DNA from: an uncultured Bdellovibrionales bacterium
GTDB lineage: Bacteria; Bdellovibrionota; Bdellovibrionia; Bdellovibrionales; UBA1609
Direction: 5' to 3'
DNA length: 37,528 bases
Assembly: GCA_938001965.1 (NCBI GenBank)
Contig: CALLBC010000108.1
Location: 1-37,528, forward strand
The notes beneath the pieces were generated by a model. It ran no database searches. It was given only the letters and a program-made list of their open reading frames with translations, and was not told where the DNA came from. Within the stretch, counting starts at the first letter, position 1. The number at the start of each line of letters is the position of its first letter. Of this stretch, positions 1 to 7,455 are shown piece by piece. The position numbers were made by a program, and so were the translations under genes.

Positions 1-320
1 TTATTTCCTAATGATAGGTTTGAGAAATTTAACTCCTCACCTAGGCCTACTAGTTTTTCATCTTTCATCTCTGGGTCAAAGGGAATATAACTTTTAATAG
101 CGCTGGGCGTTCCAATAATGGAGTTGGCAATATACTTTACGGCAGCCTGACAAGATTGTTTACTTTCAGCCTCTATCATTGCTGGTTTTTTTGTTGAAAG
201 CATTATGGTAGAAAAAGAAACAACAGATAATATTCCAATGGCCAGCATTACACTTATAATTGAGAAACCTTGATTATTATGTAAATAATTGCGTTCATTA
301 TTGCTATTATTAATAGACAT
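1..320 (-). CDS. Minor pilin / pseudopilin-like protein, C-terminus cut off by window edge
   Basis: An open frame starts at an ATG (320-318) and runs off the left edge after 106 codons. The N-terminus has an 18-residue polar leader ending in Gly, then FSIISVMLAIGILSVV, a hydrophobic stretch typical of the prepilin peptidase (PilD) substrate and the N-terminal helix of type IV pilins. A Shine-Dalgarno-like AGAGGA lies about 8 nt before the ATG. The residue at mature position +5 is Ser rather than the usual Glu. Two further genes of this class lie nearby on the other strand (2110-3722), so it is probably part of a minor-pilin set that primes or decorates a type IV pilus or type II-like pseudopilus. 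The start is well supported; the exact class (PilV-, PilE- or GspI-like) cannot be decided from the fragment. Confidence 0.8.
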   Translation of the reverse strand, partial: MSINNSNNERNYLHNNQGFSIISVMLAIGILSVVSFSTIMLSTKKPAMIEAESKQSCQAAVKYIANSIIGTPSAIKSYIPFDPEMKDEKLVGLGEELNFSNLSLGN

Positions 321-374
321 CTTATTAATCCTCTGTATCTTAGATTAGCTAATTTTCAAAACAAATCACTACTT

Positions 375-410
375 ACCTATTAATTTTAATAGGTTTATTC
401 TTTATTTCAA
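375..410 (-). promoter_or_regulatory. Candidate promoter with overlapping palindrome, upstream of the pilin-like gene
   Basis: On the minus strand, TTGAAA (410-405) and TAAAAT (388-383) are 16 bp apart, a reasonable sigma-70-type match about 65 bp upstream of the ATG at 320. The perfect inverted repeat ACCTATTAA-TT-TTAATAGGT (375-394) covers the -10 box, so it could be an operator or a hairpin at the transcript start. Seen by eye only. Confidence 0.3.
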
Positions 411-494
411 GGTAAAACTAAACAAGATTAGCTATAGAGATAGCCCAGTATGAATTTTCATATAGTAGTTACATTATAAGACACTATTTAATTA

Positions 495-526
495 AAAATA
501 AAAAATGGGCCAAGACTATGGCCCAT
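495..526 (-). terminator. Rho-independent terminator after the SGNH esterase-like gene
   Basis: Read on the minus strand, ATGGGCC (526-520) and GGCCCAT (511-505) form a perfect 7-bp stem with an 8-nt loop. It is followed directly by TTTTTATTTTTAATT. It starts about 30 nt past the stop codon of the gene at 557-1780, which is the right place and orientation for an intrinsic terminator. Confidence 0.75.
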
Positions 527-556
527 AAATTTAAAAAATTATAATTCGTTTTAACT

Positions 557-1780
557 CTAATTTCCGCTTTGATATTCATTTGTGTATTTATCTGAGACAA
601 GTCTGCCAATTTTTCTTAAAGCCACTTCGTTAAAATGAACTTTCCTTGGCTCACTAGATATGTGCGGAAAAGGATCGCTTGTAGTGTCCTCTCCCCTACT
701 AAAGTCAGTGTTCGGGTTATTGTCTGTTCTTAAAAGTGCAAGAGCATTGTTTACAAACGGATACCAACCAGTTTCATTAGCTAGGAAGTATCTTGCTGGT
801 CCGTACCAAGGAAGGGCGTGAAACTTGCTCATAAGATTATTAACTTTACCAAAATAACGATAAATATCTGGATCATTATCTGCCTCGCCTTGCATCCACC
901 AGATCATGTCTACATTATTTTTTCCTGGCAGTTTATTAAGTGCATTTCGAACCTTATTATCTATATTTGAAAAGTAATTATTAACATTGTTATTCCAAAT
1001 TCTTATTGGCTGACCGGGCGCTGCCGTTGCAATAATGGCAACAACCTTACAAGGATTTGTTTTTGCTACTGAGTTACCAATTTGTAAAGCCGGGTGGTTT
1101 GTATTTCTTGGATAACGTGATGTTTCGCCACGATCATTAGTATATGTATGCCAAGTTTGCGATCTTGGGTCTGGAATTTCCCAGCGATTATTTGTAGTCC
1201 AAACAATAACTCTGCTATTCACTCGATCATCGGAGTTATTTGGGTCATACTTCGTATTACCACCAGCAGCATTTGATTGACCAGCGGTTAATATAACATC
1301 TGTAACAGAGTTTCTTAGATCCTTATTATTAAGTGCAGAACAATTGGCATTATTAATAACTAAGCTTTCAGTGTTATTACTTTGGGGGCTTTGAACCTGA
1401 CATGATGAAACTCCATTCCATCCCCAACCGTCGCCATCATCGTCAACACAAGTATTAGAGCTCGTGTTAGTCGCTGTGCTAGTATTATTACTTACTGAAG
1501 TATTTGTATTAGTACTGGCATTACTCACCTGGCATGATGAAACTCCATTCCATCCCCAACCGTCGCCATCATCGTCAACACAAGTATTAGAGCTCGTGTT
1601 AGTCGCTGTGCTAGTATTATTACTTACTGAAGTATTTGTATTAGTACTGGCATTACTCACCTGACATGATGAAACACCATTCCAACCCCAGCCGTCGCCA
1701 TCACTATCTACACAAGCATTTTGAGCTAATGTTGGCCAACTCAATAGAGTTAATATAGACATAATTATAGTTAATTTCAT
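557..1780 (-). CDS. Secreted SGNH-hydrolase (sialate/carbohydrate acetylesterase-like) with three DGDGWGW repeats
   Basis: 407 residues from the ATG at 1780. The frame is open to a TTG at 1798, but the ATG is preferred because a GGGGGT Shine-Dalgarno stretch precedes it and a clean signal peptide follows (hydrophobic 3-19, cut near AQN). Three copies of a Cys-bounded Asp-rich module (C-V-D-x-D-G-D-G-W-G-W-N-G-V-S-S-C, residues 23-39, 67-83, 111-127) alternate with Thr/Ser/Asn linkers. The Asp spacing suggests calcium binding closed by a disulfide, like modules in secreted polysaccharide-acting enzymes. The catalytic part (about 160-407) has TAGQSNAAGG (Ser169), WWMQGEAD (297-301) and a C-terminal VHF (His382), matching blocks I, III and V of the SASA/CE6-type SGNH fold. 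It probably removes acetyl esters from a glycan outside the cytoplasm; substrate unknown. It is divergent from the pilin genes and has its own terminator. Confidence 0.75.
   Translation of the reverse strand: MKLTIIMSILTLLSWPTLAQNACVDSDGDGWGWNGVSSCQVSNASTNTNTSVSNNTSTATNTSSNTCVDDDGDGWGWNGVSSCQVSNASTNTNTSVSNNTSTATNTSSNTCVDDDGDGWGWNGVSSCQVQSPQSNNTESLVINNANCSALNNKDLRNSVTDVILTAGQSNAAGGNTKYDPNNSDDRVNSRVIVWTTNNRWEIPDPRSQTWHTYTNDRGETSRYPRNTNHPALQIGNSVAKTNPCKVVAIIATAAPGQPIRIWNNNVNNYFSNIDNKVRNALNKLPGKNNVDMIWWMQGEADNDPDIYRYFGKVNNLMSKFHALPWYGPARYFLANETGWYPFVNNALALLRTDNNPNTDFSRGEDTTSDPFPHISSEPRKVHFNEVALRKIGRLVSDKYTNEYQSGN
1401..1725. repeat. 132-bp in-gene tandem repeat, two full copies plus a partial third
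   Basis: Copies begin at 1401, 1533 and 1665, an exact 132-bp (44-codon) period. The first two are almost identical at the nucleotide level, including third codon positions in the Thr/Ser/Asn linker. The third (encoding the N-terminal module) carries several synonymous differences and stops after the Cys module. This pattern points to recent duplication of one unit inside the esterase gene. Confidence 0.95.
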
Positions 1781-2109
1781 TTTGTACCCCCAATTCAATA
1801 CAAGTTAATAATACAAATGATATGCCAAAAATTGTGTCTCATTTTTGATAAAATTTGCGACTTTCATGCATAAGCTCTACACATATATAAAATTAATTTA
1901 CAATCCAAACCATCTCAAGATGAGAAACTTTGTGAGTTACCTGAGTTACACATTAAAGTGAGGTCAGTATTTAACTTCACCAAATTAAAAATATATTTTT
2001 TTTAAATTTGAAAATACATTTCAAAACAAACTAAAAGCCTTCTTCTCACCCAAGACCCATAAGGGTTTTAACTTGCACTAATCAAAAAGGTATGAGGTAA
2101 TTCTATACA
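1781..2109. other. Divergent intergenic region, 329 bp, with a short direct repeat
   Basis: This gap separates the SGNH esterase gene (leftward) from the pilin-like gene at 2110 (rightward), so both promoters should lie here. I see no convincing -35/-10 pair. The only distinct structure is TGAGTTAC repeated with a 9-bp period at 1933-1940 and 1942-1949, about 165 bp before the pilin gene, plus a short CATCT-CA-AGATG inverted repeat near 1911. No RNA gene is recognisable. Confidence 0.4.
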
Positions 2110-2958
2110 ATGAATAGAGCAGGAACTTATAAAAAAAACTATATTAACAATGAGCGTGGCTTTACTTTAATTTCATTAATTACCACTTTAGGACTAGCTT
2201 CCATTGCAACCCTCATAGCCCTGTCATTAATTCAAGTTACTCAAACCTACGCCATTCAATCAAGAAACGAAATGAACGCCCTTAGAATGTCTATATCCAT
2301 GGAGTATAATTTACGTAAATATATATCACTTGCTGTTAGAGTGGTGCCAGAGGGAACAAGAGGAGCCAACAACCGACTTGGTGAATTTAACACTGTTGAT
2401 GATTGTACTATTTTAGCCAACTGCCCTGGCACGTCATGGAGAGAGGTTGCCTTTTTTAATCGTGAAAACTCAACGGGTGGGCTGGGAACAGTTTCAGAGC
2501 TTGGCCTTGCCCCCACCTGGATCTGGTATAAAGGCCCTATACACGACCCCGCCAATCACTTAAATTCAAGTCCTGGATTACTTGTTATTGACAATGGCTC
2601 AAGCGCAATTAATGGCGTTCCTGAGGCCTCGGACATATTCTTTAATGCACTATCTTATTTTAACTTTAATCCAATTAGCACGGGAACAAGTGTATCACAA
2701 GTTCAGGTTGAAGCTCGCTTTAGGTACCATGGCATAACGCGCGTACAATCTTGGTGCCCACGAGAAGCTATCCTTGCTGGCACCTGCAACTATACAAGTG
2801 GTGAAGTTCCTAACTATTTGGATAAGGAAATCACATTTAATATATTATTAGTAAATAATATTCTCGAAGAAGATATTGGCGATGGCTCAAACTTAGAAGT
2901 GCGTCCTCTCGGCCCTATTCATTTTTTTAAATCCATAAACCCTACAAGAGTGTTTTAA
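2110..2958 (+). CDS. Minor pilin-like protein (PilW-like prepilin)
   Basis: 282 residues. A polar leader ends at Gly17, followed by FTLISLITTLGLASIATLIA, the prepilin peptidase site and N-terminal helix of type IV pilins and pseudopilins. The rest is a soluble domain with several Cys residues. Mature position +5 is Ser22, not the conserved Glu. GAGG lies about 12 nt before the ATG. The next pilin-like gene follows two bases after the stop, so they are very probably co-transcribed and co-assembled. The size and the following PilX-like gene suggest a PilV/PilW/PilX-type minor pilin operon, which in other bacteria forms the priming complex at the pilus tip. The family call rests on the N-terminus; the C-terminal domain is not one I recognise. 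Confidence 0.75.
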   Translation: MNRAGTYKKNYINNERGFTLISLITTLGLASIATLIALSLIQVTQTYAIQSRNEMNALRMSISMEYNLRKYISLAVRVVPEGTRGANNRLGEFNTVDDCTILANCPGTSWREVAFFNRENSTGGLGTVSELGLAPTWIWYKGPIHDPANHLNSSPGLLVIDNGSSAINGVPEASDIFFNALSYFNFNPISTGTSVSQVQVEARFRYHGITRVQSWCPREAILAGTCNYTSGEVPNYLDKEITFNILLVNNILEEDIGDGSNLEVRPLGPIHFFKSINPTRVF

Positions 2959-2960
2959 TC

Positions 2961-3722
2961 ATGTTCAAGTATACGCCGCAAGAAGGATCCATAAGTGTTG
3001 TACTGTCTATGATAACTGCAACTATAGTTGCTTTGGCGGTTGCTGCCTCCTTACTAATTTCAAGACAGGTCAGCAAAGAGGCACAGCATTTAAGGTCTTT
3101 AATTTTTGCTAACGGAGTTATTGAACAGCTTGGAGCTGCCACTGACCAAGCACGTAAAGTATTTTTAACTTTTGGCTCTACATGTGATGCTTCAACCACT
3201 TATTACCCAAGCGCTGACCCAACTGACGGCTTTTGTTTTCCAAGTAGAATATGTGTTCTAGATCCAAATGATAACTCAATAGAATTATGTAGTGATGATG
3301 GTGCCACAGGAAGCGTAGATTTATTTCAAATTGCAAACGTAAAACAAGGCCTTGAGGCCAACTATAAACCCATCAAAAAACCTAATAGTAAGGTCGTGAC
3401 TGCTTTAAAAAATATAAAAAAATCTATTGCTGACTTTCACGAAAAACTTTTTTACGCAGACAATACCTCTTATGCACAAGAAGCGTATAACTTAGATAAC
3501 TTTACTGGCGCAACGCCCACTCCGGCAACTTTAGACTCCACTTGCACTGGCACATTATGTAAGGACTGCTCTGATGCTGCCAACCCACCCGGTGGAAACC
3601 TCATTACCTGTATTCGTTTCAAAGTATGTCCCACTTACAGTGCCTGTGACCCTCTTAATAATTTAGAGTGGATTGTAGTAAAAGTTGGGGCACTTAATAG
3701 CCCACCTGACCCAGCTCCATAA
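2961..3722 (+). CDS. Minor pilin-like protein (PilX/GspK-like N-terminus)
   Basis: 253 residues, starting two bases after the upstream pilin-like gene. The N-terminus is short (MFKYTPQEG) and is followed by SISVVLSMITATIVALAVAA, a hydrophobic helix resembling the PilX/GspK group, whose members naturally lack Glu5. The soluble part is rich in Cys (clusters near residues 74-110 and 190-230), suggesting disulfides in a periplasmic or surface-exposed domain, and ends in a Pro-rich tail. Together with the gene at 2110 and the fragment at 1-320 it makes a minor-pilin group. Assignment is by N-terminal pattern and position only; it could also be a pilus-tip adhesin-like subunit. The Shine-Dalgarno is weak (AAGAG about 10 nt upstream), consistent with coupling to the upstream gene. 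Confidence 0.6.
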   Translation: MFKYTPQEGSISVVLSMITATIVALAVAASLLISRQVSKEAQHLRSLIFANGVIEQLGAATDQARKVFLTFGSTCDASTTYYPSADPTDGFCFPSRICVLDPNDNSIELCSDDGATGSVDLFQIANVKQGLEANYKPIKKPNSKVVTALKNIKKSIADFHEKLFYADNTSYAQEAYNLDNFTGATPTPATLDSTCTGTLCKDCSDAANPPGGNLITCIRFKVCPTYSACDPLNNLEWIVVKVGALNSPPDPAP

Positions 3723-3747
3723 GCTAAAGTCTATTAATCAACTACAA

Positions 3748-4782
3748 CTACCTATTTCTCCAAGATTTGCCGGCCCTAGCTTTTGGGTCCATCTGAAATT
3801 TTCTAACAGCTGCATTATGCTTTTCTAAGGTTTCAGAAAATACATGGGTACCGTCATTACGGCTAACAAAATAAATCATTTTAGATTCTCTTGGATTCAA
3901 AGCCGCCTTAAGTGAAGACAGGCCAGGGTTTGCAATAGCACCATAAGGCATTCCATCCATTGCATAAGTATTATATCTTGTTTTTTCTCGTATATCTTTT
4001 TTTCTAATATTTGTTGGGAAGATTCCTGTTTTATCAAACATTCCATAAAGAATGGTTGGATCACATTGCAACCTCATTCCTTTTTTAATTCTGTTATGAT
4101 AAACAGAAGAAACAAGAGTTCTCTCTTCTTCCGCTCCAGTTTCTTTTTCAATAAGACTGGCCATAATAACATGATCTTTTCGCGACATTTTAATTTTCGC
4201 ACCAACAAGGCTTTTTTTATAATTTACCTTAAAGTTATCCACCATTTTTTTTATTAATGACTTCAAGGTTGTATTTTTATTTATAAAGTAAGTTTCAGGA
4301 AATAAATATCCCTCTAAGTTTGGCAAATCTTCCGCCAGCATCTCTTTTACAAAGTCTTTATCTCTAACCAAATCTAAAAATTCTTTTTTCGAGAACAACC
4401 CTCTTTTTTCTAACAATATACCAATATCATTAACATTAAGACCCTCTTGAAAAGTAATTTTTTGATCTTCTGACTTACCAGTTGTTAGCTCTTCTAAAAC
4501 TTGCAGCTGTGACATATTAGAATTTAAATTATATGTCCCTGCTTTAAGCTGAACATTATATTTAGTAAATTTTGAGAATAACTTAATAATTAAGTTTTTA
4601 TTTAGATAGCCCTTTGCTGATAACTCATTTAAAATTTTATTAAATGAACTCCCTTTTGTTACCTCATACTTAATATTTTGCAAATTCTCAGTTGCTGGCT
4701 CTTTTAAGTTCTGAAAACTTACAAATAAATAAACACTGGTGATAGCAACTGACAATAAAATTAAACTGAATATTTTTTTCAA
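3748..4782 (-). CDS. mltG: Endolytic murein transglycosylase MltG
   Basis: 344 residues, the usual length. An N-terminal transmembrane anchor (4-22) is followed by a LysM-like segment (about 35-105) and the YceG catalytic domain. Visible family marks are LEGYLFPETY (156-165), ASLIEKETG with the probable catalytic Glu212, SVYHNRI, LQCDPTILYG, and YNTYAMDGMPYGAIANPG. MltG cleaves nascent peptidoglycan glycan strands at the inner membrane and is thought to set their length. The gene lies 19 bp after astD on the same strand, so it may share that transcript although the functions are unrelated. It converges with the pilin-like gene ending at 3722, with no obvious terminator in the 25-bp gap. Confidence 0.95.
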   Translation of the reverse strand: MKKIFSLILLSVAITSVYLFVSFQNLKEPATENLQNIKYEVTKGSSFNKILNELSAKGYLNKNLIIKLFSKFTKYNVQLKAGTYNLNSNMSQLQVLEELTTGKSEDQKITFQEGLNVNDIGILLEKRGLFSKKEFLDLVRDKDFVKEMLAEDLPNLEGYLFPETYFINKNTTLKSLIKKMVDNFKVNYKKSLVGAKIKMSRKDHVIMASLIEKETGAEEERTLVSSVYHNRIKKGMRLQCDPTILYGMFDKTGIFPTNIRKKDIREKTRYNTYAMDGMPYGAIANPGLSSLKAALNPRESKMIYFVSRNDGTHVFSETLEKHNAAVRKFQMDPKARAGKSWRNR

Positions 4783-4801
4783 AACTTTCTCTCCAAATTA
4801 A

Positions 4802-6310
4802 CTAGGGGTACTCTAAACCAGGCAATACTTTTGTTGCATCAAAGACACCTCTATCTTCTAGGCTGGCTATTGGCGTTGTACAATATTTAACAGCAAAATG
4901 TCCTGAAGGTCTATCATTTCCGGACTTACCTAAACCTCCAAATGGCAACCTTGAACTTGCTCCATTAGTGGTTCTATTCCAATTTAATAAGCCTACTCGA
5001 GCTTCAACCAATGCCTTTTCGTAAATGGATTTATTTTTTGTAAAGATCGACATGGCGAGCCCAAAACCCGAAGCATTGGTGATTTCTAAGGCTTGTTCAA
5101 TATCTTTAACTTTGTATATGGCAACATTTGGGCCAAAAATTTCACTTTTTTGATAAACTGATTTTTCATCAAAACTCTTAACTAAGTTTATACTTGGAGT
5201 AACGTAGAAGCCATCATACCCACTTGGACTAAGCGGCTTACCCCTCATCATTGACTCTGCCCCTTCACGACCAGCAATTTCTTGGAACCTTACGTATTTA
5301 TCCATTGAATCTTTACTAATTAGTGGCCCCATAAATGGGTTATTACTCCAATGGTCAATTTTTATTTTTTTTGCAGCAGCATAAAATTTATCAATAAATT
5401 GATCATAGATAGCCTCATTCAAAATTAATTTACTTGTGCAAGAGCATCTTTGCCCAGCTGTCAAAAAGCAACCAATCAGTGTATCGTAAACACCCTTTTC
5501 AATATCAGCATCATCCCAAACAATTGTGGTATTTTTTCCGCCCATCTCTAAGGCTAAAATTTTCCAATGTTGATTCATTGTTTCTTGCTTTATTTTTAAA
5601 CCAACATCATACGAACCTGTAAACAAAACACCATCGACCAGCTTATGACCAACGATTCTTTTGCCGGCCTCACCTTGCCCTTGAACTAAGTTAAAAACAC
5701 CAGGAGGCAAACCAGCTTCCATAAACATTTCGGCTATTACTTGACCAGTTGCTGGTGTTTTATCAGACGGTTTAAAAACAACTGTGTTTCCTGTAATTAA
5801 GGCTGGAATGATATGTCCATTTGGCAAGTGAGCTGGAAAATTAAATGGACCAATAACTGCCATCACCCCTCTCGATTTATATCGAACCACTCCATCTGTG
5901 TCAGGTAAGGCGTTTTCAATTCTTTCATCACTAACTAACTTTAACGAATGCTCAATAGTTATTTTAATTTTACCCGCTAAGGCCTTGGCCTCAGTTAAAG
6001 CCTCCCAAGTTGGCTTGCCTGTTTCTCTTGAAATAATTTCTGCAATTTTATCTGTATGGGATAAGTAAACCTCTTGGAGTCTTAGCAAATAGTTTTTTCT
6101 ATCTTCCAATGGTACAAACCGCCACTTTTTATAGGCCTCATGAGCTGCGTTACAAGCTTGATCTATGTGATCATAGCTTGAGTCTATTTTAATAACCTTA
6201 TCTTTTGAGTCAGAAGGAGAAACATTTTCCCATGTTTCATCTGATTTTTTTATTTCAATAAATTTTCCATTTATGTAATCACCCTTGTGATTTATTGGAG
6301 TTAAGCTCAT
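4802..6310 (-). CDS. astD: N-succinylglutamate 5-semialdehyde dehydrogenase (AstD)
   Basis: 502 residues from the ATG at 6310. A GTG two codons upstream is in frame, but AGAAGGTG sits at the right distance for the ATG. This is an NAD(P)-dependent aldehyde dehydrogenase: GPFNFP (Asn157), FKPSDKTP (Lys180), ALEMGGKN (general-base Glu255) and GQRCSCT (nucleophile Cys289). The stretch PAHLPNGHIIPALITGNTVV and the overall pattern match AstD rather than generic aldehyde dehydrogenases. AstD oxidises N-succinyl-L-glutamate 5-semialdehyde to N-succinylglutamate, step four of the arginine succinyltransferase pathway. It follows astA by 125 bp on the same strand. Substrate is inferred from homology and neighbours. 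Confidence 0.9.
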   Translation of the reverse strand: MSLTPINHKGDYINGKFIEIKKSDETWENVSPSDSKDKVIKIDSSYDHIDQACNAAHEAYKKWRFVPLEDRKNYLLRLQEVYLSHTDKIAEIISRETGKPTWEALTEAKALAGKIKITIEHSLKLVSDERIENALPDTDGVVRYKSRGVMAVIGPFNFPAHLPNGHIIPALITGNTVVFKPSDKTPATGQVIAEMFMEAGLPPGVFNLVQGQGEAGKRIVGHKLVDGVLFTGSYDVGLKIKQETMNQHWKILALEMGGKNTTIVWDDADIEKGVYDTLIGCFLTAGQRCSCTSKLILNEAIYDQFIDKFYAAAKKIKIDHWSNNPFMGPLISKDSMDKYVRFQEIAGREGAESMMRGKPLSPSGYDGFYVTPSINLVKSFDEKSVYQKSEIFGPNVAIYKVKDIEQALEITNASGFGLAMSIFTKNKSIYEKALVEARVGLLNWNRTTNGASSRLPFGGLGKSGNDRPSGHFAVKYCTTPIASLEDRGVFDATKVLPGLEYP

Positions 6311-6435
6311 TTTCACCTTCTTGATTAAGAATTACTAACTTTAGATATTAACCATCATTTTCAATGGTTCAAAACATTTTGTTCTTCAATTTTATATTAT
6401 TAACTATCGGCTTGGCTGGCTGCAGCATATATACA

Positions 6436-7455
6436 CTATTCATTGGTAAGAAATATTTTCTCGCCACCATCAAGTTTAAGCTTCCCCCTTACCGCTTCAG
6501 GCAATATTACCTCATTGCCTCTTTCAATATAGGGTGTTTGAGAAATTTTTATTCCCCCCGCACCTTCAAAACCTATAAGCCCAAATCGTTCAAATTTATC
6601 AGTATTTTTTTTAATTTTATTTAAAGTCAAAGTCCTACCATTTTTTATTAATGTTACTTCGCTCTTTTTAACCCCTAAATGTGGGCCACCATCAAATGGA
6701 TCAACTTCATTTTTATCTTTAAAGCCTACTTTATTCAGCAAATGTAATGCTCCAGCTGTTTGATCACTAACTCTACCTAAAACCAACCTGGCTTTAGAAT
6801 TAAGTAACGCTAAATAAATTTCTTCTTTAGGAAACAAACTTTGAATAAATTCTTTATTCTTATGGCTTAAAGCATCGGCCTCTTGGTATGGCATTCCTGT
6901 AAATCGTCTTCCCAGAGCCTCCCAAAACTCACTTCTTCCATCCTCTGTGAGTGGTGGCGCCATTTCAGAGTGCAAATCTTCTTTAAATCTGTCAGGCTCC
7001 ATCCCAATATATACAAACCTGGATAAACTGGTTAACTTGCCTACTTTTTCTGGGCGCCGTCGATAAGACCTATGAACAACTAGTCCCCCCAACTCAGTTG
7101 GACCCTCTGTGGTTACTTTCAACTTTAACACTTGATGAATAAATCCCACCCCTAAAGACTTACTAAACATTTCTTTTTTTGATAGTTTGTAACTATAAGT
7201 TGGGTTTTCTTCACTACCATGCTGAGCCTTTATTTGCGCGCTTCCTACAACCCAGCCATTTTCCAAATCTTCTGCAACCAACATGTATGTCGAGTCTTTC
7301 ATATCAGCACTTCCAGAGAATGATTGTTGGCTGAGCTCAATTTTTTCAGAAATAACTTTTTTATCCGCCGGCAAATTTAATAATGAAAACTGGCCCGCCA
7401 AAGATACTAAATTTGATAAATCTTTTTCTTCTACTGGCCTAACAATAAAATTCAT
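6436..7455 (-). CDS. astA: Arginine/ornithine N-succinyltransferase (AstA)
   Basis: 339 residues. The start is the ATG at 7455, which overlaps the TGA of the upstream M20 gene as ATGA; a GTG two codons earlier is less likely. The family pattern is clear: N-terminal IVRPVEEKDL, GVGFIHQVLKLKVTTEGPTE, ELGGLVVHRSYRRRPEKVGKL, MAPPLTEDGRSEFWEALGRRFTGM, PYQEADALSHKNKEFI and GFKDKNEVDPFDGGPHL. AstA transfers succinyl from succinyl-CoA to the alpha-amino group of arginine, or of ornithine in the AOST subgroup. Translational coupling to the M20 hydrolase and aminotransferase indicates one pathway. No AstB (succinylarginine dihydrolase) is in the window, so ornithine may be the substrate; that is inference. 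Confidence 0.93.
   Translation of the reverse strand: MNFIVRPVEEKDLSNLVSLAGQFSLLNLPADKKVISEKIELSQQSFSGSADMKDSTYMLVAEDLENGWVVGSAQIKAQHGSEENPTYSYKLSKKEMFSKSLGVGFIHQVLKLKVTTEGPTELGGLVVHRSYRRRPEKVGKLTSLSRFVYIGMEPDRFKEDLHSEMAPPLTEDGRSEFWEALGRRFTGMPYQEADALSHKNKEFIQSLFPKEEIYLALLNSKARLVLGRVSDQTAGALHLLNKVGFKDKNEVDPFDGGPHLGVKKSEVTLIKNGRTLTLNKIKKNTDKFERFGLIGFEGAGGIKISQTPYIERGNEVILPEAVRGKLKLDGGEKIFLTNE

Noticed and set aside
1464-1664. Plus-strand open frame rich in Leu/Val
   Set aside because: It is the antisense reading of the tandem repeat in the esterase gene and has no start signal of its own.
1401-1725. Regularly spaced repeats resembling a CRISPR array
   Set aside because: The unit is 132 bp, in frame with the esterase gene and repeated in full including the linker; there are no unique spacers and no cas genes.
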